Source of the DNA: RFQD01 sp049314515
Lineage (GTDB): Bacteria; Actinomycetota; Actinomycetes; Actinomycetales; Microbacteriaceae
Direction of reading: 5' to 3'
Length of the DNA stretch: 28,247 nucleotides
Assembly: GCA_049314515.1 (NCBI GenBank)
Contig: JBMOEY010000012.1
Span: 1-28,247, forward strand
Every line of letters begins with the position of its first letter. Position 1 is the first letter of the stretch. Position numbers and translations under genes: made by a program. Under the pieces are notes generated by a model. The model did not search any database. It was given only the letters and a program-made list of their open reading frames with translations, and was not told where the DNA came from. Shown here one piece after another: positions 8,689 through 19,084 of the stretch.

Positions 8689-8780
8689 GAAGGTGGGGCT
8701 CCTTGAGGTGTTTATGGTTCGTCACAAGTCAGGTAACGTCCTTATGAGATTACCGAAAAGAACGAGGACGGTGACCGCAG
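8689..8780. promoter_or_regulatory. Divergent gnd/gntK control region
   Basis: This 92-bp spacer must hold the promoters for both gnd and gntK. A gapped inverted repeat, GGTAA (8732-8736) and TTACC (8750-8754) with a 13-base spacer, sits near its middle. TTACC/GGTAA half-sites resemble those known in gluconate-repressor operators of other bacteria, but the spacing differs. No strong promoter boxes are evident. Confidence 0.4.
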
Positions 8781-9290
8781 GTGAAGGCAGCTCCGGTCGT
8801 TATGGTGATGGGTCCCGCCGGGGTCGGTAAATCGCTCATTGGTGCGCAGCTCGCTCGAGAGTTGGGGATTCCGTTTCTCGATGCCGACACACTTCACTCT
8901 GTTGCCGCCCGGCAAAAGATGGCGGGCGGGCAGGGACTCACTGATGAAGACCGCGCACCCTGGCTCGACCGCGTATCGAGCGTGTTGTCCGGCGCGGCGA
9001 CCACCGGCCAGGGCCTCGTCGTGGCCTGCTCGGCACTGAAACGCACGTATCGGGAGCAGTTTCGCGTGGCCGCGCCGCGATTGTTTTTCGTTGAGTTGAT
9101 TGCGACTCCTGAGGTGTTGAGCGAACGACTGCGATCCCGCTCGAGCCACTTTGTTTCGGTTGAGTTATTACCTTCACAGTTGTCTGACCTCGAATCGCTC
9201 GAGCACGAGGAACGCGGAGCTCGAATTGATTCGATGCGTGCGCCGGCCGCCGTTGTCGCAGACGCGATTCGTCACTTGCGTGACGACTGA
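8781..9290 (+). CDS. gntK: Gluconokinase
   Basis: GntK phosphorylates D-gluconate to 6-phosphogluconate with ATP, delivering it to Gnd, encoded divergently. The 169-residue protein is a P-loop kinase of the GntK/shikimate-kinase fold. Walker A is MGPAGVGKS (about residues 9-17), followed by LGIPFLDADTLHS and KMAGGQGLTDEDRAPWL, which match the gluconate-binding segment of the family, then the ACSALKRTYRE motif. Walker A differs slightly from the common GVSGSGKS form. The start is GTG at 8781; the nearest purine-rich stretch (GAGG, 8764-8767) is rather distant. Two consecutive rare TTA leucine codons occur at 9165-9170. Length is normal for the short gluconokinases. Confidence 0.93.
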   Translation: MKAAPVVMVMGPAGVGKSLIGAQLARELGIPFLDADTLHSVAARQKMAGGQGLTDEDRAPWLDRVSSVLSGAATTGQGLVVACSALKRTYREQFRVAAPRLFFVELIATPEVLSERLRSRSSHFVSVELLPSQLSDLESLEHEERGARIDSMRAPAAVVADAIRHLRDD

Positions 9291-9292
9291 GC

Positions 9293-9298
9293 TAAACT
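9293..9298 (+). promoter_or_regulatory. Probable -10 box of the rplY operon
   Basis: TAAACT directly follows the gntK stop codon. A start of transcription near 9305 would give a leader of about 165 bases. No clear -35 box is seen at the usual distance. Confidence 0.4.
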
Positions 9299-9304
9299 AC
9301 GAAC

Positions 9305-9468
9305 GAACTTCGGCGAGGGTCACCGTATTCGCGAAAGCGAAAAGAGGCGACCGTGATCGACGCGGTGGAATGTCTCCTCATTCGTGGGGTGGTTTCCCTC
9401 GCGCTGAATGCTGAGGTGACGAGACCACCGGAAGCCAGTCGGCTCCGAAACGAAAATAAGGAGCCATC
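9305..9468 (+). ncRNA. Structured 5' leader of rplY, candidate regulatory RNA
   Basis: The gene-free stretch before rplY contains several hairpins. Hairpin A: TTCGC-GAAA-GCGAA (9328-9341), a GAAA tetraloop. Hairpin C: GGTGGTTTC (9388-9396) with GAGACCACC (9421-9429), nine pairs with one G-T wobble; an inner CCTC/GAGG stem leaves TGAC as a one-sided bulge. Hairpin D: CGGA-(A)-GCC/GGC-TCCG (9429-9447) with a four-base loop. The 3' arm of D contains GGCTCC (9441-9446), the exact complement of GGAGCC (9460-9465), which includes the Shine-Dalgarno bases. D and the sequestering helix therefore exclude each other. Leaders with this logic are known for autoregulated ribosomal-protein genes. Function here is inferred, not shown. 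Confidence 0.5.
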
Positions 9469-10188
9469 ATGGCCGAAGAACTCGACAACAAGGTGCCCGC
9501 CGCGGTGCGTACCGAATTTGGCAAGGGGTTTGCACGTCGCCTGCGGGCGGCTGGCCAAATACCCGCCGTCATCTACGGACACCAGTCCGAGACGCGGCAC
9601 GTCGCATTGCCCGCCCACCAGGTCGGACTCTTGCTCCGCAAGAAGAATGCCGTGCTCGACCTTCAAATCGACGGCAAGAGCCAGCTCGTACTCGTCAAAG
9701 ACGTGCAAAAAGACCCGGTGCACATGATCATCGAACACATTGACCTCGTGGAAATCATCAAGGGAGAGCAGGTCACCGTTGAGGTTCCCGTGCACATTAC
9801 GGGCAACGCACTCTCGGGCACGATCGTCGAGCTCGACGTCAAGACCCTCCACCTGCAATCCGAAGCGATGCACATCCCCGAATTCGTCGAGGTGAGTATC
9901 GAAGGCGCTCGTCCCGGATTTAGAGTGCACGTCGGAGACGTCACCCTCCCTCAGGGTGTCAGCGTGATCGGGGAAACCGATGGACTCGTCGTTCACGTGC
10001 ACGCTCCGCGTGGCGTTGACCTCGGCGAAAGCGCCGAAGAGCTTGCCGCTGAGCTTGCGGACGACGCCGCACACGCCGAGCACAAAGAAGAGTTGCACCA
10101 AGCTCAGCACGACGCCAAAAAGGCCGCCGCAGAAGCGGATGCCGAGCTCTCGGGCGCCGTTGCCGAAGCCGAAAAGGTCGTGGAGTAA
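9469..10188 (+). CDS. rplY: 50S ribosomal protein L25 / general stress protein Ctc
   Basis: L25/Ctc binds 5S rRNA in the large ribosomal subunit. The 239-residue protein is the long (CTC) form: an N-terminal L25 domain with RTEFGKGFARRLRAAGQIPAVIYG (about residues 10-33), then the beta-barrel TL5/CTC domain (to about 185). It ends in an acidic, Ala/Glu-rich tail (from about 186) typical of actinobacterial members. The ATG at 9469 has AAGGAG at 9458-9463. It leads an rplY-pth-mfd cluster; pth starts only three bases after the rplY stop codon. A long structured leader precedes it and may regulate it. Confidence 0.96.
   Translation: MAEELDNKVPAAVRTEFGKGFARRLRAAGQIPAVIYGHQSETRHVALPAHQVGLLLRKKNAVLDLQIDGKSQLVLVKDVQKDPVHMIIEHIDLVEIIKGEQVTVEVPVHITGNALSGTIVELDVKTLHLQSEAMHIPEFVEVSIEGARPGFRVHVGDVTLPQGVSVIGETDGLVVHVHAPRGVDLGESAEELAAELADDAAHAEHKEELHQAQHDAKKAAAEADAELSGAVAEAEKVVE
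10182..10185 (+). promoter_or_regulatory. Ribosome binding site that places the pth start at CTG
   Basis: GGAG lies inside the last codons of rplY. The six bases that follow (the TAA stop and CAA) lead to CTG at 10192. No ATG, GTG or TTG lies within reach. Confidence 0.6.
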
Positions 10189-10191
10189 CAA

Positions 10192-10785
10192 CTGTCTTCC
10201 GACAATGCGTGGCTCGTCGTCGGGCTCGGTAACCCCGGGCCCGACTACGCAGCTCACCGTCACAACGTTGGGCAGATGGCGCTCGCCGTGCTGGCCGACG
10301 AACTCTCGGCGTCATTTGTGTCTCACAAAGCCGGCGCACAGGTGGCAACTGCATTCACGTCCCCGGGCGGAACGAAGCTCATTCTTGCGTCGCCCCACAC
10401 CTATATGAACGTGTCGGGCAAGCCCACCGCGGCACTCCTGAAATTCTTTTCACTCACACCCGATCGTCTGGTCGTGCTGCACGACGAGCTTGACATCGAT
10501 TTCGACACCGTACGGGTGAAGTTTGGCGGAGGTCACGGCGGACACAACGGTCTGCGCGACATCATCGCGGCACTGGGCACGAACGAGTTCGCTCGCGTGC
10601 GCATCGGCATCGGGCGACCGCCCGGGCGGCAAGACTCGGCTGACTTCGTCTTGAGCCCATTCAGTCGGGCACAGCGGGATGTTCTGCCGAACATCCTCGT
10701 CGACGCAGCCGATGCCACTCGCCTCATCGCGACCGACGGCGTTGTGGCCGCTCAACAAAAGTTCAACACCCGCTCACCCTCCTAG
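10192..10785 (+). CDS. pth: Peptidyl-tRNA hydrolase, with apparent CTG start
   Basis: Pth cleaves peptidyl-tRNA that drops off the ribosome. The frame encodes WLVVGLGNPGPDYAAHRHNVGQ, which contains the catalytic Asn (GLGNPG) and His (RHNVG), then TYMNVSG, VLHDELDI and FGGGHGGHNGLRDI. The first ATG (10276) would remove the catalytic Asn and His, so translation must start earlier. Between the in-frame rplY stop TAA (10186-10188) and these residues there is no ATG, GTG or TTG. The only near-cognate start is CTG at 10192, six bases after GGAG, giving 197 residues, the normal length. It is probably coupled to rplY translation. Readthrough of the TAA into an L25-Pth fusion, or a base error in the sequence, are less likely alternatives. 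Confidence 0.93.
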   Translation: MSSDNAWLVVGLGNPGPDYAAHRHNVGQMALAVLADELSASFVSHKAGAQVATAFTSPGGTKLILASPHTYMNVSGKPTAALLKFFSLTPDRLVVLHDELDIDFDTVRVKFGGGHGGHNGLRDIIAALGTNEFARVRIGIGRPPGRQDSADFVLSPFSRAQRDVLPNILVDAADATRLIATDGVVAAQQKFNTRSPS

Positions 10786-10788
10786 ACT
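10783..10788 (+). promoter_or_regulatory. Possible -10 box of a leaderless mfd promoter
   Basis: TAGACT overlaps the pth stop codon (TAG) and ends six bases before the mfd GTG start. Nothing resembling a Shine-Dalgarno site precedes that GTG, so mfd may have its own leaderless transcript as well as operon read-through. Confidence 0.45.
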
Positions 10789-10794
10789 GACCAC

Positions 10795-14388
<3,594 letters not shown>

Positions 14389-15526
14389 TATGGCCGAACC
14401 CGCCAACACGCCGAGCACGCCCTGATCGCGCAGAGCCGGGCTGTCGGCAAAGGCAAGCTGGTTCATCAACAGAGACACGGTGAATCCGATGCCGGCGACG
14501 GCCGACACGGTCACGAGATTCGCCCCCTGCACGCCACCCGAGGCGCCGGAGTGGTGAGCCGGGCTCCGACGACGGGGGCGGGTTATGCGTCCCACGATCC
14601 ATCCGCCCACTGTGATTCCCACGATTTTTCCCACCGGCAGGGCAACCGCGATCGCGAAGAAGACCGGCCCGAGCGCATCCAGCCCGCCGCGCGGGAGAAT
14701 CACGAGCGACGACACGAATGCGAAAAGCGGGAGGATCGCGGCATTCACGAACGGTTGCAGGGCGTGGGCGGCTTTCTCGGCGAGCCCTGGCCTCAGCACG
14801 AGCCCGAGAGCAACGCCCGCGATGGTGGCGTGGATGCCCGACGAATACGTCGCCGCCCACGCGGCTATCGCCAGCACGACGAGGGCCACACCGCGCAACG
14901 TTCGCGTCCACCGCGACGTCAGGCGAAGACATCCCACTCCACAGAAGAGCGCGATGGATCCAATCGCGGCCACGAACGACGCGAGATCGAATCCGTGCGC
15001 AAAAAGTGCGGCGATCAACACAATCGCGATGAGGTCATCGATCACCGCGAGGGCGAGCAGAAAGACGCGGATGCTCGCCGGCAAGCCACGCCCGACGAGG
15101 GCAATCAAGCCGAGTGCGAACGCAATGTCGGTCGCGACGGGAATCGGCCATCCGCGCGCGAAGTCGGAACCCGCGATAAGCAGGTAAACGAGGGCGGGCA
15201 GGGCCACTCCCGCGGCAGCAGCCACCGCCGGTGCGAGTGCCCGAGTCGGCGAATTCAGTTCGCCTCGGGTGAGCTCGTGGCGAAGCTCCACGGCGACAAT
15301 GAAAAAGAACAGGGCGAGTAATCCATCGGTCACCCAGTGCCCGAGACTGAGCTCAAGGTTGGTTCCCGGCACTCCAAGAGGTTGGTGCGTCAACTCGATG
15401 AGACCAGGCCCGGCAACCGAGTTCGCCAAGGCGAGCCCTAACACGGCGGCAGCGAGCAACGATATGGCGGAGTAGCGCTCCGAGCGAAACACAGTCACGA
15501 GTGTTCGGCGTCGGGTCATGTGCGAC

Positions 15527-15532
15527 AGCCTA
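15527..15532 (-). promoter_or_regulatory. Possible -10 box for nhaA
   Basis: On the minus strand the box reads TAGGCT, seven bases before the ATG, with no Shine-Dalgarno sequence between. It lies in the short ramB-nhaA gap. Confidence 0.35.
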
Positions 15533-15545
15533 TCCAGTCGGGAAA

Positions 15546-16985
15546 TCAGGTTCCGGCTTGCGCGTGCCGGTCGAGGAACGCGTAAACCTCCGCGTCGTCG
15601 ACTCCCGGAAAGGTGCCCGTGGGCAACGGCGACAGCACATGCGCGTGCATCCGGGCGCTCGGCCAGGCTTTTCCGGCCCACCGAGCAGCCACGTCGTCGG
15701 CGGGATTCTTGCAACACGTGTCATTCGGGCACGTTGACATTTGTCTATTCGCGGTGTCGCGTCCGCGAAACCATTTCGCGTCGTCGAAAGGGACGCCCAC
15801 GCTGATGGAGAATTCTTCCGACGTGGAGGTGCCCGTCTGAGTGGAATCGAAGAATGTGCCACTCGGTGTGTCGGTGTATTGGTAGAACTCGGTGGTGCGA
15901 TTCGTGCGATTGAAGGCGAGTCGAGCCGCCCACCGGCGGCACACGGTTTGCCCTTCGATTGCGCCGTTGATGTCGGCAGGGATCGGCAACCCATCATTCG
16001 CGTATCCGCGGAATACGCCACCGTCGTCGTTGACGCGCAAGAAATGCGTGCGCAGGTCAAGGTGATGCGTCGCGAGGTTGGTGAATCGCAGGGCGGCGGC
16101 TTCATGCGTCACGCCGAACGCATCGCGAAAGTCTTCGATCGCGATGTTGCGTTCTTTTTTGGCGGCCTGCAGAAACGCCACCGCACGGCTGCGGGGCATG
16201 AGGCACGAGGCAGCAAAATAGTTAATTTCGAGGCGTTGCCGCAAGAAGTCGGCGTAGTCGACCGGCTGTTCGTGACCGAGTACGCGGTGCGCCACGGCTT
16301 GTAACGCCATGGCACGCAGGCCGTGTCCACCCGGAATCGACGCAGGTGGCAGATAGATTCGACCATTTTTGAGGTCGGTGACGCTTCGGGCCGAGTGCGG
16401 CAGGTCGTCGACGTAAATCAATGTGAAGCCGAGAGACGCGGCGATGTCGGTAACCGTTCGGTGCATGAGCGCACCGGTCTCGTGTCCGGCCGCTTTGATC
16501 ATGTCTTCGGCAATCTGGTCAATGTCGGGAAGGTAGTTGCCTTTCTCGAGCATCTCCCGTTGCAGTTGCGTATTGGCCCGCCGGGCTTCTTCGGGAGTGG
16601 CTGCCGCGTCACGTTCCCGACGCTCCATCTCGCGGTAGAGCCCAACAATCGCTTCGAGGGCGTCAGTCGGCAGCGTTTTGGATGCTCGCACCGACGGCAG
16701 ACCCAAACGCGTGTACAGCGCGCTCGACGTAATGCGACCTAACTCAATCTCCAGCTCGGATCGGCGGTCGGGTGCTTCCGTCGATAACAGGTCTGTGACA
16801 TTCACGCCGAGAGCTTCGCCGAGTGCAGTCAGGGCCGTGAGCTTTGGTTCGCGCTTGCCTGTTTCAATCAACGACAGCTGGCTGGGAGTCATCCCCGTTG
16901 TCTCACTCAATTGTTCGAGTGTGAGGCCCGATTGCGTACGAAAGTGGCGGATGCGTTTTCCGAGAAGCACGATATTCGGTGACAT
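15546..16985 (-). CDS. ramB: RamB/ScfR-type transcriptional regulator (XRE + ImmA/IrrE-like)
   Basis: The N-terminus is a helix-turn-helix of the XRE type: GKRIRHFRTQSGLTLEQLSETTGMTPSQLSLIETGKREP (about residues 9-47). The middle holds the M78/ImmA-IrrE-like domain: RAMALQAVAHRVLGHEQP, where a metallopeptidase would have HExxH, so the zinc site is not intact; then the DUF2083-type C-terminus. It contains a CPNDTCC cysteine cluster near residues 425-431. This architecture is that of RamB, which controls acetate and glyoxylate-cycle genes in Corynebacterium and Mycobacterium, and of short-chain fatty acyl-CoA regulators. Length is 479 residues. The start is ATG 16985, with a TATAGT box six bases upstream; a TTG nine codons earlier is less likely. 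It is divergent from pckG, a plausible target. Confidence 0.88.
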   Translation of the reverse strand: MSPNIVLLGKRIRHFRTQSGLTLEQLSETTGMTPSQLSLIETGKREPKLTALTALGEALGVNVTDLLSTEAPDRRSELEIELGRITSSALYTRLGLPSVRASKTLPTDALEAIVGLYREMERRERDAAATPEEARRANTQLQREMLEKGNYLPDIDQIAEDMIKAAGHETGALMHRTVTDIAASLGFTLIYVDDLPHSARSVTDLKNGRIYLPPASIPGGHGLRAMALQAVAHRVLGHEQPVDYADFLRQRLEINYFAASCLMPRSRAVAFLQAAKKERNIAIEDFRDAFGVTHEAAALRFTNLATHHLDLRTHFLRVNDDGGVFRGYANDGLPIPADINGAIEGQTVCRRWAARLAFNRTNRTTEFYQYTDTPSGTFFDSTQTGTSTSEEFSISVGVPFDDAKWFRGRDTANRQMSTCPNDTCCKNPADDVAARWAGKAWPSARMHAHVLSPLPTGTFPGVDDAEVYAFLDRHAQAGT

Positions 16986-17113
16986 ATTTTGACTATATGG
17001 AAAGAAAGCCAAAAATTTCTATTGATTTTGGCAAATTGACCAAGATTTGTTCGCAAATTGCAAAAGATAATCGATTATTCGCTTTTCCAAAACTGCACAC
17101 CACGGGAGACAAC
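16986..17113. promoter_or_regulatory. A+T-rich ramB/pckG operator-promoter region
   Basis: This spacer is strikingly A+T-rich compared with all neighbours. It contains two direct copies of GCAAATTG (17031-17038 and 17053-17060), exactly 22 bp apart, or about two helical turns. It also has an inverted repeat GCCAAAA (17008-17014) / TTTTGGC (17026-17032) and a perfect 12-bp palindrome ATAATCGATTAT (17067-17078) that overlaps a GATAAT box. The GCAAA elements resemble the core of known RamB sites (TTTGCAAA-like). It probably holds both promoters and RamB operators; assignment of each element is inference. Confidence 0.6.
16992..16997 (-). promoter_or_regulatory. -10 box of a probable leaderless ramB promoter
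   Basis: The minus strand reads TATAGT, six bases before the ATG of ramB. There is no Shine-Dalgarno site in the interval. Confidence 0.5.
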
Positions 17114-18949
17114 GTGAAAACTGCACTGGAGTTAAATGCACCCGAGATGGTCACCAATCGTGCGCTCTTGCACTGGTTGAGTGACATCGTCGAACTCACC
17201 AAGCCGAAAGACATTCACTGGTGTTCCGGTAGCCAGGCGGAATGGTACGAACTCTCACGCATGCTCATCGACCAGGGTGTCATGACGCCACTCAATCCGG
17301 AGTTGCGACCCGACAGCTTTCTGGTGCGCAGCGACCCCAACGACGTCGCGCGCGTCGAAGACCGCACCTTCATCTGCTCGGTTAATGAAGCGGATGCCGG
17401 TCCGACCAATAACTGGCGCGACCCGGACCTGATGAACGACGAGTTGCGTACCCTGTTTGACGGCAGCATGCGCGGTCGCACGATGTACGTCGTTCCGTTC
17501 TCGATGGGCCCACTCGGCGGCCCGATCTCGCAGGTGGGCATCCAGCTGACTGATTCGCCCTACGCCGTGCTCAACATGCGCATCATGACACGCATGGGAT
17601 CCGACGTGCTGCACCTTATCGACGACGAAACCAACTGGGTTCCCGCCGTGCACTCGGTCGGGATGCCCCTCGAAGACGTATTCGGAAACACCATCGATGA
17701 CGTGCCGTGGCCGAGCAACCCCACCAAGTACATTTGTCACTTTCCCGAGTCACGAGAAATCTGGTCGTTCGGTTCGGGCTATGGCGGCAACGCCCTGCTG
17801 TCGAAAAAGTGTTTTGCCTTGCGCATCGGCTCGTTCATGGGCAAGCAGGAAGGCTGGCTCGCTGAGCACATGCTGCTGCTCAAGCTGACCAATCCTCAGG
17901 GCAAGGTGTACCACGTGGCCGCAGCATTCCCCTCGGCCTGCGGCAAAACCAACCTCGCCATGATTACCCCGACTATTCCGGGCTGGACCGTAGAAACAAT
18001 CGGTGATGACATTGCCTGGCTGCGCCCCGGCAAAGACGGACGCCTCTTCGCGATCAACCCCGAGGCGGGCTTCTTTGGCGTGGCTCCGGGCACCGGATAC
18101 CGCACGAACGAAGTCGCAATGAACACGATGTGGGGAAACACCATCTTCACTAATGTCGCACTCACGGACGACGGCGACGTGTGGTGGGAGGGCATGACAG
18201 ACAACGTGCCCGAGCACCTCATCGACTGGCGGGGCGAGGACTGGACACCCAGCTCGGGTCGTCCGGCCGCTCATCCCAACTCGCGGTTTACCGTGCCCGT
18301 CGAACAGTGCCCCACGCTGTCGAACGATTGGTTCGAGACCGCCGGAGTGCCAATCGACGCGATTATCTTCGGTGGACGCCGGGCAACCAACGTTCCTCTC
18401 GTGGCCCAGGCCTTCGATTGGAAGCACGGTGTGTTCATGGGAGCAACCATGTCGAGCGAACAGACCGCTGCCGCGGAAGGGACGGTGGGCGATTTGCGCC
18501 GCGACCCGTTCGCCATGCTTCCCTTCTGTGGTTACAACATGGGCGATTACTGGGGTCACTGGCTGGACATCGGTCGCAAACTCGGAAAGAACGCACCGAA
18601 GATTTTCCAGGTCAACTGGTTCCGCAAGGATGACGATGGGTCGTTCCTGTGGCCCGGCTTTGGCGAAAACTCACGCGTTCTCGAATGGATTTGTCGCCGA
18701 ATTGACAACACCGCGAAGACGTACGAGGCCGCTATCGGTTACGTTCCGGCGCGTGGGTCGCTCAACCTCCAAGGGCTCGAGATGCCCCGCGGAGCGATGA
18801 CCAAGCTGTTCCGGGTGGAACCCGAACGGTGGTTGGCCGAGTGCGACTCGACCCAAGAGTACTTCTCCATTTTCGGCGACCGGCTCCCGGTCGAAATGAC
18901 GAAGCAACTTCAGGCACTTCGTCGCCGCTTGAAAACGGCGACGCTCTAA
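17114..18949 (+). CDS. pckG: Phosphoenolpyruvate carboxykinase (GTP)
   Basis: PckG converts oxaloacetate and GTP to phosphoenolpyruvate, CO2 and GDP, the first step of gluconeogenesis. The GTP-dependent class is shown by FPSACGKTNLAM (P-loop with the class-specific Cys), GDDIAWL (second metal/nucleotide motif), FGGRRATNVPLV, and PFCGYNMGDYWGHW. At 611 residues it matches the family. I chose GTG 17114 because GGGAG stands five bases upstream and family members align from KTALELNAP. The frame is open for 45 codons upstream, but that stretch is the A+T-rich control region. A rare TTA codon is the seventh codon. It is divergent from ramB and ends before a strong terminator, so it is probably a single-gene unit. 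Confidence 0.97.
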   Translation: MKTALELNAPEMVTNRALLHWLSDIVELTKPKDIHWCSGSQAEWYELSRMLIDQGVMTPLNPELRPDSFLVRSDPNDVARVEDRTFICSVNEADAGPTNNWRDPDLMNDELRTLFDGSMRGRTMYVVPFSMGPLGGPISQVGIQLTDSPYAVLNMRIMTRMGSDVLHLIDDETNWVPAVHSVGMPLEDVFGNTIDDVPWPSNPTKYICHFPESREIWSFGSGYGGNALLSKKCFALRIGSFMGKQEGWLAEHMLLLKLTNPQGKVYHVAAAFPSACGKTNLAMITPTIPGWTVETIGDDIAWLRPGKDGRLFAINPEAGFFGVAPGTGYRTNEVAMNTMWGNTIFTNVALTDDGDVWWEGMTDNVPEHLIDWRGEDWTPSSGRPAAHPNSRFTVPVEQCPTLSNDWFETAGVPIDAIIFGGRRATNVPLVAQAFDWKHGVFMGATMSSEQTAAAEGTVGDLRRDPFAMLPFCGYNMGDYWGHWLDIGRKLGKNAPKIFQVNWFRKDDDGSFLWPGFGENSRVLEWICRRIDNTAKTYEAAIGYVPARGSLNLQGLEMPRGAMTKLFRVEPERWLAECDSTQEYFSIFGDRLPVEMTKQLQALRRRLKTATL

Positions 18950-18951
18950 GC

Positions 18952-18991
18952 ACGAGTCCCGCTGACCATGTCTCTGGTCGGCGGGACTCGT
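18952..18991 (+). terminator. Strong terminator hairpin after pckG
   Basis: Seventeen paired bases surround a six-base TGTCTC loop. The left arm runs from 18952 to 18968 and the right arm from 18975 to 18991. All pairs are Watson-Crick except one T-G. It begins three bases after the pckG stop codon. No T-run follows. Confidence 0.8.
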
Positions 18992-19031
18992 CCGGCGGGA
19001 GAGTCCTTCCATGAAGGCGCTCCTTGCGAGT

Positions 19032-19084
19032 GAGAAGATGGGGCTGCACCTGGGAGGGAACCTGATGAGCAGCCCCATCTTTTC
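19032..19084 (+). repeat. Long inverted repeat enclosing the mazG ribosome site and start codon
   Basis: The left arm (19032-19047, GAGAAGATGGGGCTGC) pairs with the right arm (19069-19084) over 16 bp; the inner 12 bp are perfect and only one outer pair is G-T. The 21-base loop contains the Shine-Dalgarno GGGAGGG and the ATG at 19065. The right arm is inside the mazG coding sequence and ends in TTTT. A possible -10 box, GAAGAT (19034-19039), lies in the left arm. Confidence 0.75.

Noticed and set aside
9353..9727. An open frame starting with GTG in the rplY leader and running into rplY out of frame
   Set aside because: It reads through the structured leader and then in the wrong frame of a clear ribosomal protein gene; the product resembles nothing. 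A very short leader peptide cannot be excluded but has no support.
9292..10263. A long minus-strand frame opposite rplY
   Set aside because: Composition mirrors the rplY coding strand; no ribosome site or family resemblance.
15520..15717. A 66-residue N-terminal extension of nhaA
   Set aside because: Arg-rich, overlaps the end of ramB in another frame, and NhaA proteins start near the ATG at 15519.
16979..17113. A 45-codon in-frame extension of pckG (with ATG at 16997)
   Set aside because: It covers the A+T-rich operator region, has no ribosome site and no match to PckG N-termini; GTG 17114 has a good GGGAG.
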